From the NCBI RefSeq assembly GCF_009372235.1, contig NZ_ML762925.1, forward strand, positions 25,189 through 89,188: a stretch of 64,000 bases of DNA, read 5' to 3'. The DNA is from Dickeya oryzae (GTDB lineage Bacteria; Pseudomonadota; Gammaproteobacteria; Enterobacterales; Enterobacteriaceae). Below, piece by piece: positions 45,833 through 54,390 of this stretch. A model generated the notes under the pieces. It was not told the origin of the DNA and ran no database searches. It was given only the letters and a program-made list of their open reading frames with translations. The position numbers were made by a program, and so were the translations under genes. Each line of letters begins with the position of its first letter. The stretch's first letter is position 1.

Positions 45833-47164
45833 TCACATCATGCCCGGCGCTTTCAACCCGGAACCGTCTACCAGTCGGGCGTAGCGGAACGGAGTTGGAT
45901 CCACGATCGGGGAATCCCCCGTCACCAGATCTGCCGCCAGTCGACCGGCTCCCGGCCCGATACCGAAGCCATGCGCGCTGAACCCGGCAGACAGCACCAG
46001 CCCCGGCAGGCTATCCACCGGTGAAATGACCGGAATCGCGTCCGGCGTGCTGTCGATCATCCCTCCCCACGCCTGTACAGCGCGGATGGCGGCAAGCGCC
46101 GGGTATTCACGCCGCATCGCCGCCAGCCCGTCGCTCACTATCGCCATATCCGGTAACGGGTCGAGAATACGGGTTTTCTCAAACGGTGACACCCCATCGA
46201 ATGACCAGGCTGCCCGTGATTCCGGCCCGCACAGAAAAGGTTTAACCCCCGGGCGGAACGACAAATTTTTACGCCGCGCCCGAAAAGTCGGATAAAACTG
46301 TCGGGCATACCGCAGGCTCTGGAAGCCCGGTTCCAGGCGACCGCGCCCGGACACCGACACGGTATAGCTGCCGTCTGACTGTGGACGACAGGCAAACCCT
46401 GCGGTGTAAAACGGCAGGCTGATGACCTGCTCGATCGGTGCGGTGCGAAACGCCGTACCAATCACGTTGCCCAACGGTAGCTCGATACCGTGACGACGGC
46501 AGAACAGCGAGCTCCAGACACCGCCAGCGCAAATCACGGTGGAGGTTTTTACCCGGCCACGCTCGGTCCACACGCCGCTGACCCGTCCGCCGCTGATATC
46601 CAGCCCGCGCACCGCGCACTGTTGGATAACACTGGCACCAAGACGTTGCGCGGCGATAGCCAGCCCGGCGCAGGCCAGCGCGGGTTCGGCATGACCATCC
46701 GTCGGCGACGACACGCCCCCCAGCCACGCGGTGGTACTACCCGGCGTCATCGCTTTGGCCTGCTCGGCATTGAGAATATCGCTGCGCACACCGTAGGCTT
46801 TCGCCATCTTGCCCCAGTTGTCCCAGGCATCGATTTCCGCCTGATCCAACGTGGTGTATAGCAGCCCGGAACGGTGAAAGCCCAGATCTTCACCGGTCTC
46901 CTGTTGCAGTTCTTCCCAGCGACGCAACGCGTAGATGATCAGCGGTAATTCGCGTTCATCACGGTTTTGCTGTCGGCACCATCCCCAGTTGCGGCTGGAT
47001 TGCTCTCCACCCACCAGCCCTTTTTCCAGCAGCAACACGCTGACGCCTTTTTTCGCCAGCTCATAGGCTGCCGCCGCGCCAGCGATACCAGCTCCAATCA
47101 CCACCACGTCTGCCTGATCCGGCAACTGTCTACTGTCCTGAACATATCTGATCGGTGCAGGCAT
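45833..47164 (-). CDS. FAD-dependent amino-acid/amine oxidoreductase (DAO family), second copy
   Basis: A 443-residue protein with VVVIGAGIAGAAAAYELAKKGVS (FAD-binding at about 21-43), GGEQSSRNWGWCRQQNRDERELPL and a C-terminal STPDAIPVISPV...GFSAHGFGIGPGAGRLAADL block. Both blocks align with the oxidase at 18942-20234. CAGAGGAACAAC precedes the ATG. Pairing with a GNAT acetyltransferase instead of RidA suggests a different substrate or detoxification route. Confidence 0.9.
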   Translation of the reverse strand: MPAPIRYVQDSRQLPDQADVVVIGAGIAGAAAAYELAKKGVSVLLLEKGLVGGEQSSRNWGWCRQQNRDERELPLIIYALRRWEELQQETGEDLGFHRSGLLYTTLDQAEIDAWDNWGKMAKAYGVRSDILNAEQAKAMTPGSTTAWLGGVSSPTDGHAEPALACAGLAIAAQRLGASVIQQCAVRGLDISGGRVSGVWTERGRVKTSTVICAGGVWSSLFCRRHGIELPLGNVIGTAFRTAPIEQVISLPFYTAGFACRPQSDGSYTVSVSGRGRLEPGFQSLRYARQFYPTFRARRKNLSFRPGVKPFLCGPESRAAWSFDGVSPFEKTRILDPLPDMAIVSDGLAAMRREYPALAAIRAVQAWGGMIDSTPDAIPVISPVDSLPGLVLSAGFSAHGFGIGPGAGRLAADLVTGDSPIVDPTPFRYARLVDGSGLKAPGMM

Positions 47165-47490
47165 GTTGTTCCTCTGTGATTGCCTAAGAATAGAAAATGT
47201 ATCTCTAACGCCAGTGCGCTTACCAATAGCCTGGCTTCTTCATGGCATTATCGCACATTTGATAGCAGCCTATCGTAATCAGCAACGGCACTGGCGTCAC
47301 GGTCTGCCTGCCAGCATCAACCGCCTGTTGTGCTGCCGACGGCGGATTGGCTGCCAGTCGCGATAACACCGCACTCACATCCTGCAACAGACGATCATCA
47401 GTCAGTCATCTTCTCTCAACCCATTCCGATAGCTGAATACCCCCCATCGCCGACAATGGACAGGAACCCTACCATCAGGAGAGCAATGCT
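47165..47490. other. Intergenic region with a coding-like minus frame
   Basis: About 325 bp. On the minus strand the frame ending at 47220 reads like protein for about 60 codons (DDRLLQDVSAVLSRLAANPP to MKKPGYW) but is bounded by a stop at 47406-47408 and has no credible start. It may be a decayed gene end. Otherwise it should hold the promoters of the two flanking genes. Confidence 0.3.
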
Positions 47491-48297
47491 ATGTTAACCA
47501 AAAGACGTAAATCCCGACTGGGCTACATTCCCGATACCCCAGACATTCGTGACCACCACTACACGCCAGACCCCAGCGTGTTGAAAGTGCTGCCCGCCAA
47601 AGTGGACCTGACGCCGACGTTTGAGGTCTACGATCAGGGCCCTATCGGTTCATGTACCGCCAACGCGCTGGCAGGCGCGGTGCAGTTTGAACGATTAAAA
47701 ATGGGTGAGCGACCTAACTTTATACCGTCACGGCTGTTCATCTACTACAACGAGCGTACCATTGAAGGCGATGTCAAGTATGATGCGGGCGCTACGCTGC
47801 GCGATGGCATCAAAACCCTGCATAAACTGGGAGTCTGTCCGGAAGAAGAGTGGCCCTATGTAGCAACCCCCGCGCAGGAAGAAGGCGGTGAGTTTCCTCC
47901 CGGTGCCCCGGCTGCAACCCGGCCACCGGAACGCTGTTATCAGGACGCATTGAAATACACCATCACCAACTATCAGCGTTTGCATCAGGATTTGTCACAC
48001 TTACAAGGCTGCCTGGCCTGCGGCTTTCCATTTGTGTTCGGTTTTACGGTCTATTCCAGTTGGATAGACCTGAAAAACCTGCCGGTGGTGGTACCGCTGC
48101 CCTGCGGCAAAGATAAACCAGAAGGCGGCCATGCCGTTCTGTGCGTCGGGTATGACAACGCCACCCAGCTCTTTAAATTCCGCAATTCATGGGGGAAAAA
48201 CGTGGGAGAAAACGGCTATTTCTATATGCCTTACGCCTATCTGCTCGACCACCGGTTGGCGCAAGATATCTGGGCTATTAATACCGTTAAAAGTTAG
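47491..48297 (+). CDS. C1 (papain)-family cysteine peptidase
   Basis: A 268-residue peptidase with the papain triad visible: Cys55 in QGPIGSCTANAL, His214 in GGHAVLCVGYD and Asn232 in FRNSWGKNVGENGYFYMPYAYL. There is no signal peptide or propeptide, so it is a short cytosolic form found in bacteria and phage-linked regions. TCAGGAGAGCAATGCT precedes the ATG. The prophage end lies about 115 bp downstream. Target proteins are unknown. Confidence 0.93.
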   Translation: MLTKRRKSRLGYIPDTPDIRDHHYTPDPSVLKVLPAKVDLTPTFEVYDQGPIGSCTANALAGAVQFERLKMGERPNFIPSRLFIYYNERTIEGDVKYDAGATLRDGIKTLHKLGVCPEEEWPYVATPAQEEGGEFPPGAPAATRPPERCYQDALKYTITNYQRLHQDLSHLQGCLACGFPFVFGFTVYSSWIDLKNLPVVVPLPCGKDKPEGGHAVLCVGYDNATQLFKFRNSWGKNVGENGYFYMPYAYLLDHRLAQDIWAINTVKS

Positions 48298-48434
48298 TGC
48301 CGTTAGCCGCTAGCGCACTTAAAAATGATGAGAAGTGAGATAAGTGAAACCAAACCTGTGAGATAAATTATGGGATAAACCGGGTCGAAGTGGGAAGAAT
48401 GAGGACGGTTAGTGTAATTCTCTTTCAGCATGTG

Positions 48435-48482
48435 AAAAAATCAGGCCGTCGAAAAATTCAGAGAAAATTTGTGTTCGGCCTG
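48435..48482 (-). terminator. Rho-independent terminator of the prophage early operon
   Basis: Read on the minus strand, CAGGCCG (48476-48482) pairs with CGGCCTG (48442-48448), followed by ATTTTTTC (48434-48441). The loop is long (27 nt) and AT-rich. It lies 10 bp beyond the Mor-like gene, the last gene of the operon. Confidence 0.75.
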
Positions 48483-48491
48483 TCGTGAATG

Positions 48492-48869
48492 TTATTCCGC
48501 GTCCTGGTCATCGTCAAACAGCCTGCCTTGCATCCGCGCCAGTTCTTCTTTTCTGACACGTTTCACAACGCTGTATACCCATTGCAGCGAGCATCCGAAT
48601 TGACGCGCCAGTTCGTGATGGTTATGGCCATTGAACGCAGCGAAAATCTGGCGGTCGCGCTGGCTGACTTTCCATGCCATCCCCATAGGGAAATAGACAT
48701 TTTGCCCGCCCCACACCTGCATCATCTTGCTTGCTACAGCCTCGCCGATCTGCTCCGCCACTTCAGGGCTGATTGTATCAACGACTTCACGAGCCGTGAT
48801 TGCTGTATGCTGCGCCAGTTCAATCAGCAATTCTGGCCCCTTGCTGCGGAAGTTGTTATCACCGTTCAT
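48492..48869 (-). CDS. Mor-family middle/late transcription activator
   Basis: A 125-residue protein of the Mor/C family: N-terminal dimerisation region (ELLIELAQHTAITAREVV ... EVAEQIGEAVASKMMQVWGGQNVYFP) and C-terminal HTH (HELARQFGCSLQWVYSVVKRV). It should bind as a dimer to activate late transcription of the rightward genes. The ATG at 48869 has GAGGAAAG upstream and overlaps the GemA stop as ATGA. Confidence 0.92.
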   Translation of the reverse strand: MNGDNNFRSKGPELLIELAQHTAITAREVVDTISPEVAEQIGEAVASKMMQVWGGQNVYFPMGMAWKVSQRDRQIFAAFNGHNHHELARQFGCSLQWVYSVVKRVRKEELARMQGRLFDDDQDAE

Positions 48870-49297
48870 GATACTTTCCTCGCGTTGAGTTCCCGATGTT
48901 GCCACTTCTTCAGCTTCTCAATTACATGGCTGGCCTGTTCTGAATTAAGCCATTGCAAACCATCAATACCTGTTTCCCGTCGTACAAACGCCGCCAGGGC
49001 GGCCTCAGAGCGATCTCGGACAATGCCCTTATCTGCCATTTCCAGCCACAAAGACCGGATTTTTCGAGACTGGGGCGCATCGTCCAGTTTGCGGCCAGTT
49101 ACAGCCTTTTTAGCGGGCTTAACCTTGAAACCACGTCTTTTCATCGCTTCAAGTACCACAACTAACTGCGGGACTGTCATGTCCCGCGTAGAGTTTTTCT
49201 TTGTCGTGTTGGCCAGTAACTGGCGATAGGTATCATCGTCCAGTTGCAGGTCGCGCTTTGCGATGTGGATGAGCTTGATCAACTGGTTCTTATTCAT
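48866..49297 (-). CDS. GemA / Mu gp16 family regulatory protein
   Basis: A 143-residue protein beginning MNKNQLIKLIHIAKRDLQLDDDTYRQLLA, the hallmark of the gp16/GemA family (DUF1018), with the C-terminal QWLNSEQASHVIEKLKKW. In Mu, GemA modulates host gene expression and DNA relaxation. It overlaps both neighbouring genes by a few bases. Confidence 0.92.
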   Translation of the reverse strand: MNKNQLIKLIHIAKRDLQLDDDTYRQLLANTTKKNSTRDMTVPQLVVVLEAMKRRGFKVKPAKKAVTGRKLDDAPQSRKIRSLWLEMADKGIVRDRSEAALAAFVRRETGIDGLQWLNSEQASHVIEKLKKWQHRELNARKVS

Positions 49298-49607
49298 GGC
49301 CTACCGCCATCCGCATCCGCACCGGGCGGTCATCACAAATCTGGTAGCCGTCCTTATCCATGCGCGGTGTGATGCCAGAACCCCCAGCACTGATGTACTG
49401 ACAGCCCGTTGCTGCGTCGGTATACAGCGACAAACCAGAACGGTTCACACCGTCCGTATCATCGCCAGTCAGGCCCGCTTTAAATGCCAGCCAGGAAACC
49501 GAGGTGACAGCTACAGCGCCGACAGTCAGATAAATGCAGGCTTTCTTTGCGGCTTTGCGACCAGCGCTGATCAGCCCGGCGTAAATACATTCAGCTAAGT
49601 AGGTCAT
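49290..49607 (-). CDS. Small phage membrane protein with DUF6440-like tail
   Basis: A 105-residue protein with one hydrophobic segment (ACIYLTVGAVAVTSVSWLAF) and a C-terminal part YTDAATGCQYISAGGSGITPRMDKDGYQ that matches the DUF6440 pattern (GGGITPxxDxDG). Role unknown. Overlaps both neighbours by a few bases in the early operon. Confidence 0.7.
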   Translation of the reverse strand: MTYLAECIYAGLISAGRKAAKKACIYLTVGAVAVTSVSWLAFKAGLTGDDTDGVNRSGLSLYTDAATGCQYISAGGSGITPRMDKDGYQICDDRPVRMRMAVGHE

Positions 49608-50062
49608 GATTTAACCACCGTGATTTCAATCGGTACTCGTGGCGCGCACCATTTCAGCCATGTTTGCAAGGCTTCCAGTGCCTTATCGCTGTCCGATGCC
49701 TCTGGTATGCCAGGGACGAGCAACTTTCCCTCACTGTTTCCTTTCCCGTGCCTGGCAACAACTTCAAGCCAGGTTCTCAACGCATATTTTGGGCCTGTTG
49801 CAATCTGAATAACGCCAGAACCATCGGCATCATTTGCTGGCAGAGCATCACCAGTCTCGATCAGGCCACTGGCCCAGCACCATGCAAATTGCGGCGTCAG
49901 GTCAGAATAACTTTTGCAACCACAACGCGGACAAACAGAGTTATATACACGCAAAGAGCCTTTGTATTTAGGGTCACGTTTTTCTTTTCTGTTTGACTCG
50001 TAATGTTTATGGCGACACCGTGTGCACTGAATATAGAGGCCTTTATTACTTTTCTTCGGCAT
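49604..50062 (-). CDS. Phage protein with zinc-ribbon
   Basis: A 152-residue early protein. Cysteines in CTRCRHKHYE and CPRCGCKSY (about 13-16 and 44-49) form a CxxC...CxxC zinc-ribbon. The rest has no recognised domain. Its start overlaps the MazG-like gene end by 17 bp. Possibly a DNA- or RNA-binding early function. Confidence 0.72.
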   Translation of the reverse strand: MPKKSNKGLYIQCTRCRHKHYESNRKEKRDPKYKGSLRVYNSVCPRCGCKSYSDLTPQFAWCWASGLIETGDALPANDADGSGVIQIATGPKYALRTWLEVVARHGKGNSEGKLLVPGIPEASDSDKALEALQTWLKWCAPRVPIEITVVKS

Positions 50063-50342
50063 ATTCCACCCCCAATCTTCTTGCCAACCTATCCAGCTTT
50101 ACTTGTTTGGCCAGTTCAATCATTCGATCCATACCATTAAGCCGGAACTGTTCGATCATGATTTCGACGTCAGCGAGTTCTTCCGCTAAATCGACCTCAT
50201 TGCCTATGCCATTCATGTTCCGAGCAGCGGCAGCGGCGAGTTCAGCGGCTTCTTCCATTAATTTCAGTGACTGAGCATCTGGGCCGAATTTCTTCAAGAC
50301 TGTGCGATAAAGTTCAGCACGACTATTAATAATCAGCGCCAT
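50046..50342 (-). CDS. MazG-like NTP pyrophosphohydrolase family protein
   Basis: A 98-residue, all-helical protein. The EEAAELAAAAARNMN ... EELADVEIMIEQF pattern is the E-x-x-E...E-x-x-D metal site of the MazG/dUTPase-alpha superfamily. The ATG at 50342 overlaps the Gam stop. Phage MazG-like proteins may alter nucleotide pools or (p)ppGpp; the exact substrate is unknown. Confidence 0.82.
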   Translation of the reverse strand: MALIINSRAELYRTVLKKFGPDAQSLKLMEEAAELAAAAARNMNGIGNEVDLAEELADVEIMIEQFRLNGMDRMIELAKQVKLDRLARRLGVEYAEEK

Positions 50343-50860
50343 CAAACCACCTCCTGCTCAAAAGGAATAATAGAAAAATCCTCCACATCTTTTTTGATGG
50401 TGATGCCGGGAATATTTTTTACTGCTGTCGGTTCATTCAGAATGGCATCTTTATTGATTTCCTCTTTCACGCGGATAAAGCGATCTAATTTCAGGCGCTT
50501 CAAAAACTCGATAACAGATTCAACACCGCGAATGCTGACCGAGGGCGGGCGGTTGCGCCACTGCACCTCACCGGTAGTCAGGTTGGCGAACTTGACCTTG
50601 CCGCCGTTGGTCAGTTCATCACGGTGAGCCTCGCACCATGTCTGGATGCCGCTTTGCAGCTCCTCCATTTTGGCTTTCAACTGCTCAATAGTCGGGGAAT
50701 GACTGGCAGTAATCTCGGCGATTGAGTCATTCATTTCTGTTTCAACACGGATTAATTCACGCTGAATATCGCCGAGCTGTTTAATTCCCGCGATAACCTC
50801 GTCTTTCGTCTGCGCGACGTACGGGGCCGCCGCAGCTTTAAGCCGCTTTTTACCTTTCAT
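50342..50860 (-). CDS. gam: Host-nuclease inhibitor Gam
   Basis: A 172-residue Mu Gam-type protein: coiled-coil N-terminal half (IKQLGDIQRELIRVETEMNDSIAEITA) and GKVKFANLTTGEVQWRNRPPSVSI followed by the conserved INKDAILNEP. Gam is a Ku-like dimer that shields linear phage ends from host RecBCD. AATAAGGTAAATAAAC precedes the ATG. Confidence 0.94.
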   Translation of the reverse strand: MKGKKRLKAAAAPYVAQTKDEVIAGIKQLGDIQRELIRVETEMNDSIAEITASHSPTIEQLKAKMEELQSGIQTWCEAHRDELTNGGKVKFANLTTGEVQWRNRPPSVSIRGVESVIEFLKRLKLDRFIRVKEEINKDAILNEPTAVKNIPGITIKKDVEDFSIIPFEQEVV

Positions 50861-50889
50861 GTTTATTTACCTTATTACTGATGACTTAA

Positions 50890-51186
50890 TTAATGGCTTC
50901 TTTCTTCCCACACGACGCGGCAATTATTCAGATGACACTGATATTTCTGATACCTCCCGTTGTTATCAATACCCGTTGAATAACGAACCGCCTGACCGTC
51001 ATTCACCATTTTTCTGCACGCCGGGCCTGATTTAACAAGGATGGTCGGGCGTTTACCAAACTCAATAGACAACCCTTCTACCGGGATTTGCAGCGCTGTC
51101 AGTCGCGCTATTGCTGCCTGTGTTGCAACGATAGCTGCTTGTAATTCCGGGTTAATATCAATCGCTATTCGTTTACTGAGGCCCAT
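50890..51186 (-). CDS. Phage early protein, unknown
   Basis: A 98-residue protein with no recognised family. The N-terminal half is helical and hydrophobic-rich (INPELQAAIVATQAAIARLTAL); the C-terminal half has three cysteines. GAGGTAAATAT precedes the ATG. Position between the ATPase and Gam genes suggests a role in replication or host takeover. Confidence 0.65.
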   Translation of the reverse strand: MGLSKRIAIDINPELQAAIVATQAAIARLTALQIPVEGLSIEFGKRPTILVKSGPACRKMVNDGQAVRYSTGIDNNGRYQKYQCHLNNCRVVWEERSH

Positions 51187-51199
51187 ATATTTACCTCGC

Positions 51200-51460
51200 T
51201 CAGTGATAATTTTTCCTGTCCGTTTCTGCTCCGGTTTCTGTTACTAATTTTACTGACTGCACCTGGCGCAATAACTGTGCATTGGCAGCGCGAGTGAGCG
51301 CGGGCAAGCCTTCGTGAATCAGGCACATCATGAGCAACACCAGAGCGTTGTCATTTTTCGCTTCTTCTGTTGTGGTTGTAATAGCGATATCTACATCCAT
51401 CATGCCGTTCGCCAGAATGTCTTCGCTTTTTTGCTCAATACTGATGACGATTTTTCCCAT
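51200..51460 (-). CDS. Phage early protein, unknown
   Basis: An 86-residue protein with two segments (ISIEQKSEDILANGMMDVDIAITTT, ALVLLMMCLIHEGLPALTRA) and no recognised domain. AAAGGAATTTAATC lies before the ATG. It is tightly packed after the transposition ATPase gene, so probably expressed with it. Confidence 0.65.
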   Translation of the reverse strand: MGKIVISIEQKSEDILANGMMDVDIAITTTTEEAKNDNALVLLMMCLIHEGLPALTRAANAQLLRQVQSVKLVTETGAETDRKNYH

Positions 51461-51462
51461 GA

Positions 51463-52614
51463 TTAAATTCCTTTCACTACGTCCGCATTAACCACAGGAA
51501 CACCGATATCGGCAGCCAGATTCATCGCTGCAATCACGAGATTGCTGACGGCCAGCGGATACAGCAAGCTGACGCTTTTGCGCCCGCCGAGCTGATTACT
51601 CAGTCGTGCCCGGATGGCGTCGATAGCGCTGGCATCGATAATGTCAGCCAGTTTTTTCCCGGCCCGTGCAAGCTTGAATGTCAGGAACTCTTCCAGGCTG
51701 TTATCCAACGGCAGCAGTTCAACAACTTCACAGCGCTGGACGACTTCACGCACCTCCATATTGCGTTCAGAGAGCTTTGTAGCCAGTTCGGGCTGACCAA
51801 TCAGCACGATTGACAGCAGTTTTTTAAAGCCAGACTCCAACTCAAAGAAACGTTTGAGATGCTTCAGCGTCGGGATAGGCAGGCTGTGGGCTTCTTCAAT
51901 CACCAGAACATGGCTATAACCCGCATTGCTGCTGTCCTTCAGTACACGGTGTAACTGACGATAGCGTGCCTCCTGCGACCGCTTGACGCCCTCCAGCGGG
52001 GCGATGGTGTTGATAATCGCTTCTGCAATGGCGGCGGCCTTCAGTGTTTTGCCTTTAACGTCGTTGTCTTCCATTGCAATGATGTACGGCTCGACCACGA
52101 TAACTGGCGCATTCTCGCGGTTGATGCGTTCGATAAGGTCACGGCGCAACGTTGATTTACCCGCACCGGATTCACCGATAACCGCCATAAATCCACCGTG
52201 CCTGGCGGTCTGGTAAAGCGCTTCGCGCACATAGCGGATATCCGGTGTGGTAAATACGTCGTCGGCACCTTGCATGGCATCGTCTGCGAACGGGTCACGG
52301 AACAGCCCGAATACCTTTTTTGTTGCTGGAAACAGCACTTGCTTTTTGAGTAACATATTCTCCTCCGTTGTATCTGTGGTATCAGCAGTGCGGGGTGTGT
52401 CCGCATCCTGCACTGCGTCAAAACTCCTGTTCGTATCAATCCCTTTTGCTGCCAGAAATCTGGTTAATCTCTGGCGAACTTCCCCGGCGTTGGTGCGTGG
52501 CCACGTATTGTGATTAACAATCTGTGCCAGTGTGGCTTCTGACACGGCGATTCCTCTTGCGACAACGGCCTGCGGCAGTCGCGCATCCTTCAATTGTTCT
52601 TTCAGTACCAACAT
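51463..52614 (-). CDS. Transposition AAA+ ATPase (MuB/TniB-like)
   Basis: A 383-residue protein. The N-terminus has a HTH of the MuB kind (about 15-60: LPQAVVARGIAVSEATLAQIVN), then an ExeA/TniB-like ATPase with Walker A GESGAGKST (about 147-155) and Walker B HVLVIEEAHSL. It binds target DNA and delivers it to the transposase. The ATG at 52614 has AGGGG upstream. It is 9 bp after the transposase stop. Confidence 0.93.
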   Translation of the reverse strand: MLVLKEQLKDARLPQAVVARGIAVSEATLAQIVNHNTWPRTNAGEVRQRLTRFLAAKGIDTNRSFDAVQDADTPRTADTTDTTEENMLLKKQVLFPATKKVFGLFRDPFADDAMQGADDVFTTPDIRYVREALYQTARHGGFMAVIGESGAGKSTLRRDLIERINRENAPVIVVEPYIIAMEDNDVKGKTLKAAAIAEAIINTIAPLEGVKRSQEARYRQLHRVLKDSSNAGYSHVLVIEEAHSLPIPTLKHLKRFFELESGFKKLLSIVLIGQPELATKLSERNMEVREVVQRCEVVELLPLDNSLEEFLTFKLARAGKKLADIIDASAIDAIRARLSNQLGGRKSVSLLYPLAVSNLVIAAMNLAADIGVPVVNADVVKGI

Positions 52615-52623
52615 GCTCACCCC

Positions 52624-54390
52624 TTAATTGCCGTTGACGATGTTGATAACGTTGGATGCCGGAGTCATCAGTGATGACACAACATCATCCAACTGGTCTT
52701 CAGGTACGCCGTCCGGCCAGCGTGAAGCCATCAGGCGGAAGTGCTCGGCTGTCCACTTTTGTCCGCGTTCAGTAAAGCGTTCTCGCAGAATTTTGGCGGC
52801 TTCAACGTGGGTCAGTGGGCGTTGCTCAATACGCGGCCCGCGTACCTCTGATGCCTGGCCACGACGCGGCATAAATGTCGGTAGCGTGGCGTCGTCGATG
52901 TGTTTATACGGGTCAAGTTTTCCGCCGAACGGCAGCGCCTTCGCCTTGCGTGCTGCTGCCGCGTCGGTAGCGTTATCTGTACCTGTCACCAACTGTTCCA
53001 GCTCCTTGGCTGCGGTCTGGGCGGGCGTGTCAGACTGGGCTTTGTAGCGCTCGCCGATAACGGCAGCGGAATCAGCGAAACCGAATTCGTTCTTGGTGAC
53101 TTCATCAACCAGGAAAAACGTTTCATGGCCATCTGCGCCAGTCAGCACCACCTGAGCAGCGTCAGTGCGCCACGGGTTGCGGGTGATCAACAATTTTTCG
53201 CCAACCATTACGCCGGGCACGGTAGACACGTCGTATTCAATGCCCCGGAATGAAACGCGAAGTTTTGGCGTGACTTTGCGCTCTTCCGGCGTTGCCACGG
53301 CAAGCTCCCGGCAGACTTCGACGGATGGTGCTTTGACCAGTTGCTCTGCGGTGATTTTTAGCCAGACGTCGGTGCGGGTTCTGTTGTGCCTGCTGTGCTC
53401 CACCGTGGCGTTAAAGTGTGCACGCCACTTTGCTGCCAGTTCGTTCAACTCTTCCAGGCTGTGTACTGGCTGGAACTTCAGGCCCGGCTCAAGCTTGCGC
53501 TCGATAATGTCACGCGCCTTCTCAACACTGCCTGTCGAGCGGGCCGCATGGGCTTTGTGCGCTATTAGTTCAATGCCCAACGCCCGGCACAAATTTTTGG
53601 TCATCCCAGCGGTGTTGGCCGAGCCGGGGTCGAGGTAGAGGATTTTCGGTACGCCGTGCAGCACATCGGCCCCGCCACGCTCCTGCATGGCGTTAATCAG
53701 CACAGAACACAGGTTCTCGCCAGATTCAGCGCCCATCACATACTCGACGTAGATCCAGCCGCTGGTGTGGTCGGCTATTTCGTAGCTCCAAACCCGGTCA
53801 CTGGCGATGCGTGCCAGATTTGCGGGTTTGTTCTTGTAGAACCTGGCGCTATCCATCACTTGCAACCCTTTACTGCCGTTGCTGAGGTAGTACAGCGTGC
53901 AGAGCGAGGCGTCGATTTGCCATACGTGGTTGGGATGGAGGCTGGCCAGCTCCGTGACCGGTGCTGGCTGGCTTAACTGATCAGGGTGCAGTCCATAATT
54001 GCGCAGTGCACGGCTGATGGCGGTTTCGGACAACGGGAGAAATTCACCGGTGGATTCATCCAGGCGGCCTGCCGTAATCATGCCGTTGGCCCGCAGGGCT
54101 TCAACGGCATCCGCGATGGAATAAAGCCGCTTGCCGTTTTTACGTGTGGCTTCCCTCAGCGTAGTGGATATCACGGCGGCATCGTCACGCGTCAGCGTGC
54201 TTTGCCCGGCATCAGTGCGCTTTTTGCGTTTATCCGTCACTGTGACCTCCTTCAGCTTGCGTAACAACGTGGCGCGGGACATGCCCAGTTCCACACAGGC
54301 AGCGTCATAAATAGCGCCACGTCCACCGTGCCCCGCCTCGCGGGCGGCGCGGGCGATGGCGACCAATCTTTCGGTCAGGGCAGCACTCAT
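52624..54390 (-). CDS. Mu-type DDE transposase (MuA-like)
   Basis: A 588-residue transposase. The rve core shows Asp160 (WQIDASL), Asp254 (ILYLDPGSANTAG) and Glu290 (RSTGSVEKARDIIE), with a C-terminal beta-barrel and unstructured tail as in MuA. The N-terminus is a HTH (GMSRATLLRKLKEV). It cuts the phage ends and joins them to target DNA during lysogeny and replicative transposition. GAGG precedes the ATG. Confidence 0.95.
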   Translation of the reverse strand: MSAALTERLVAIARAAREAGHGGRGAIYDAACVELGMSRATLLRKLKEVTVTDKRKKRTDAGQSTLTRDDAAVISTTLREATRKNGKRLYSIADAVEALRANGMITAGRLDESTGEFLPLSETAISRALRNYGLHPDQLSQPAPVTELASLHPNHVWQIDASLCTLYYLSNGSKGLQVMDSARFYKNKPANLARIASDRVWSYEIADHTSGWIYVEYVMGAESGENLCSVLINAMQERGGADVLHGVPKILYLDPGSANTAGMTKNLCRALGIELIAHKAHAARSTGSVEKARDIIERKLEPGLKFQPVHSLEELNELAAKWRAHFNATVEHSRHNRTRTDVWLKITAEQLVKAPSVEVCRELAVATPEERKVTPKLRVSFRGIEYDVSTVPGVMVGEKLLITRNPWRTDAAQVVLTGADGHETFFLVDEVTKNEFGFADSAAVIGERYKAQSDTPAQTAAKELEQLVTGTDNATDAAAARKAKALPFGGKLDPYKHIDDATLPTFMPRRGQASEVRGPRIEQRPLTHVEAAKILRERFTERGQKWTAEHFRLMASRWPDGVPEDQLDDVVSSLMTPASNVINIVNGN

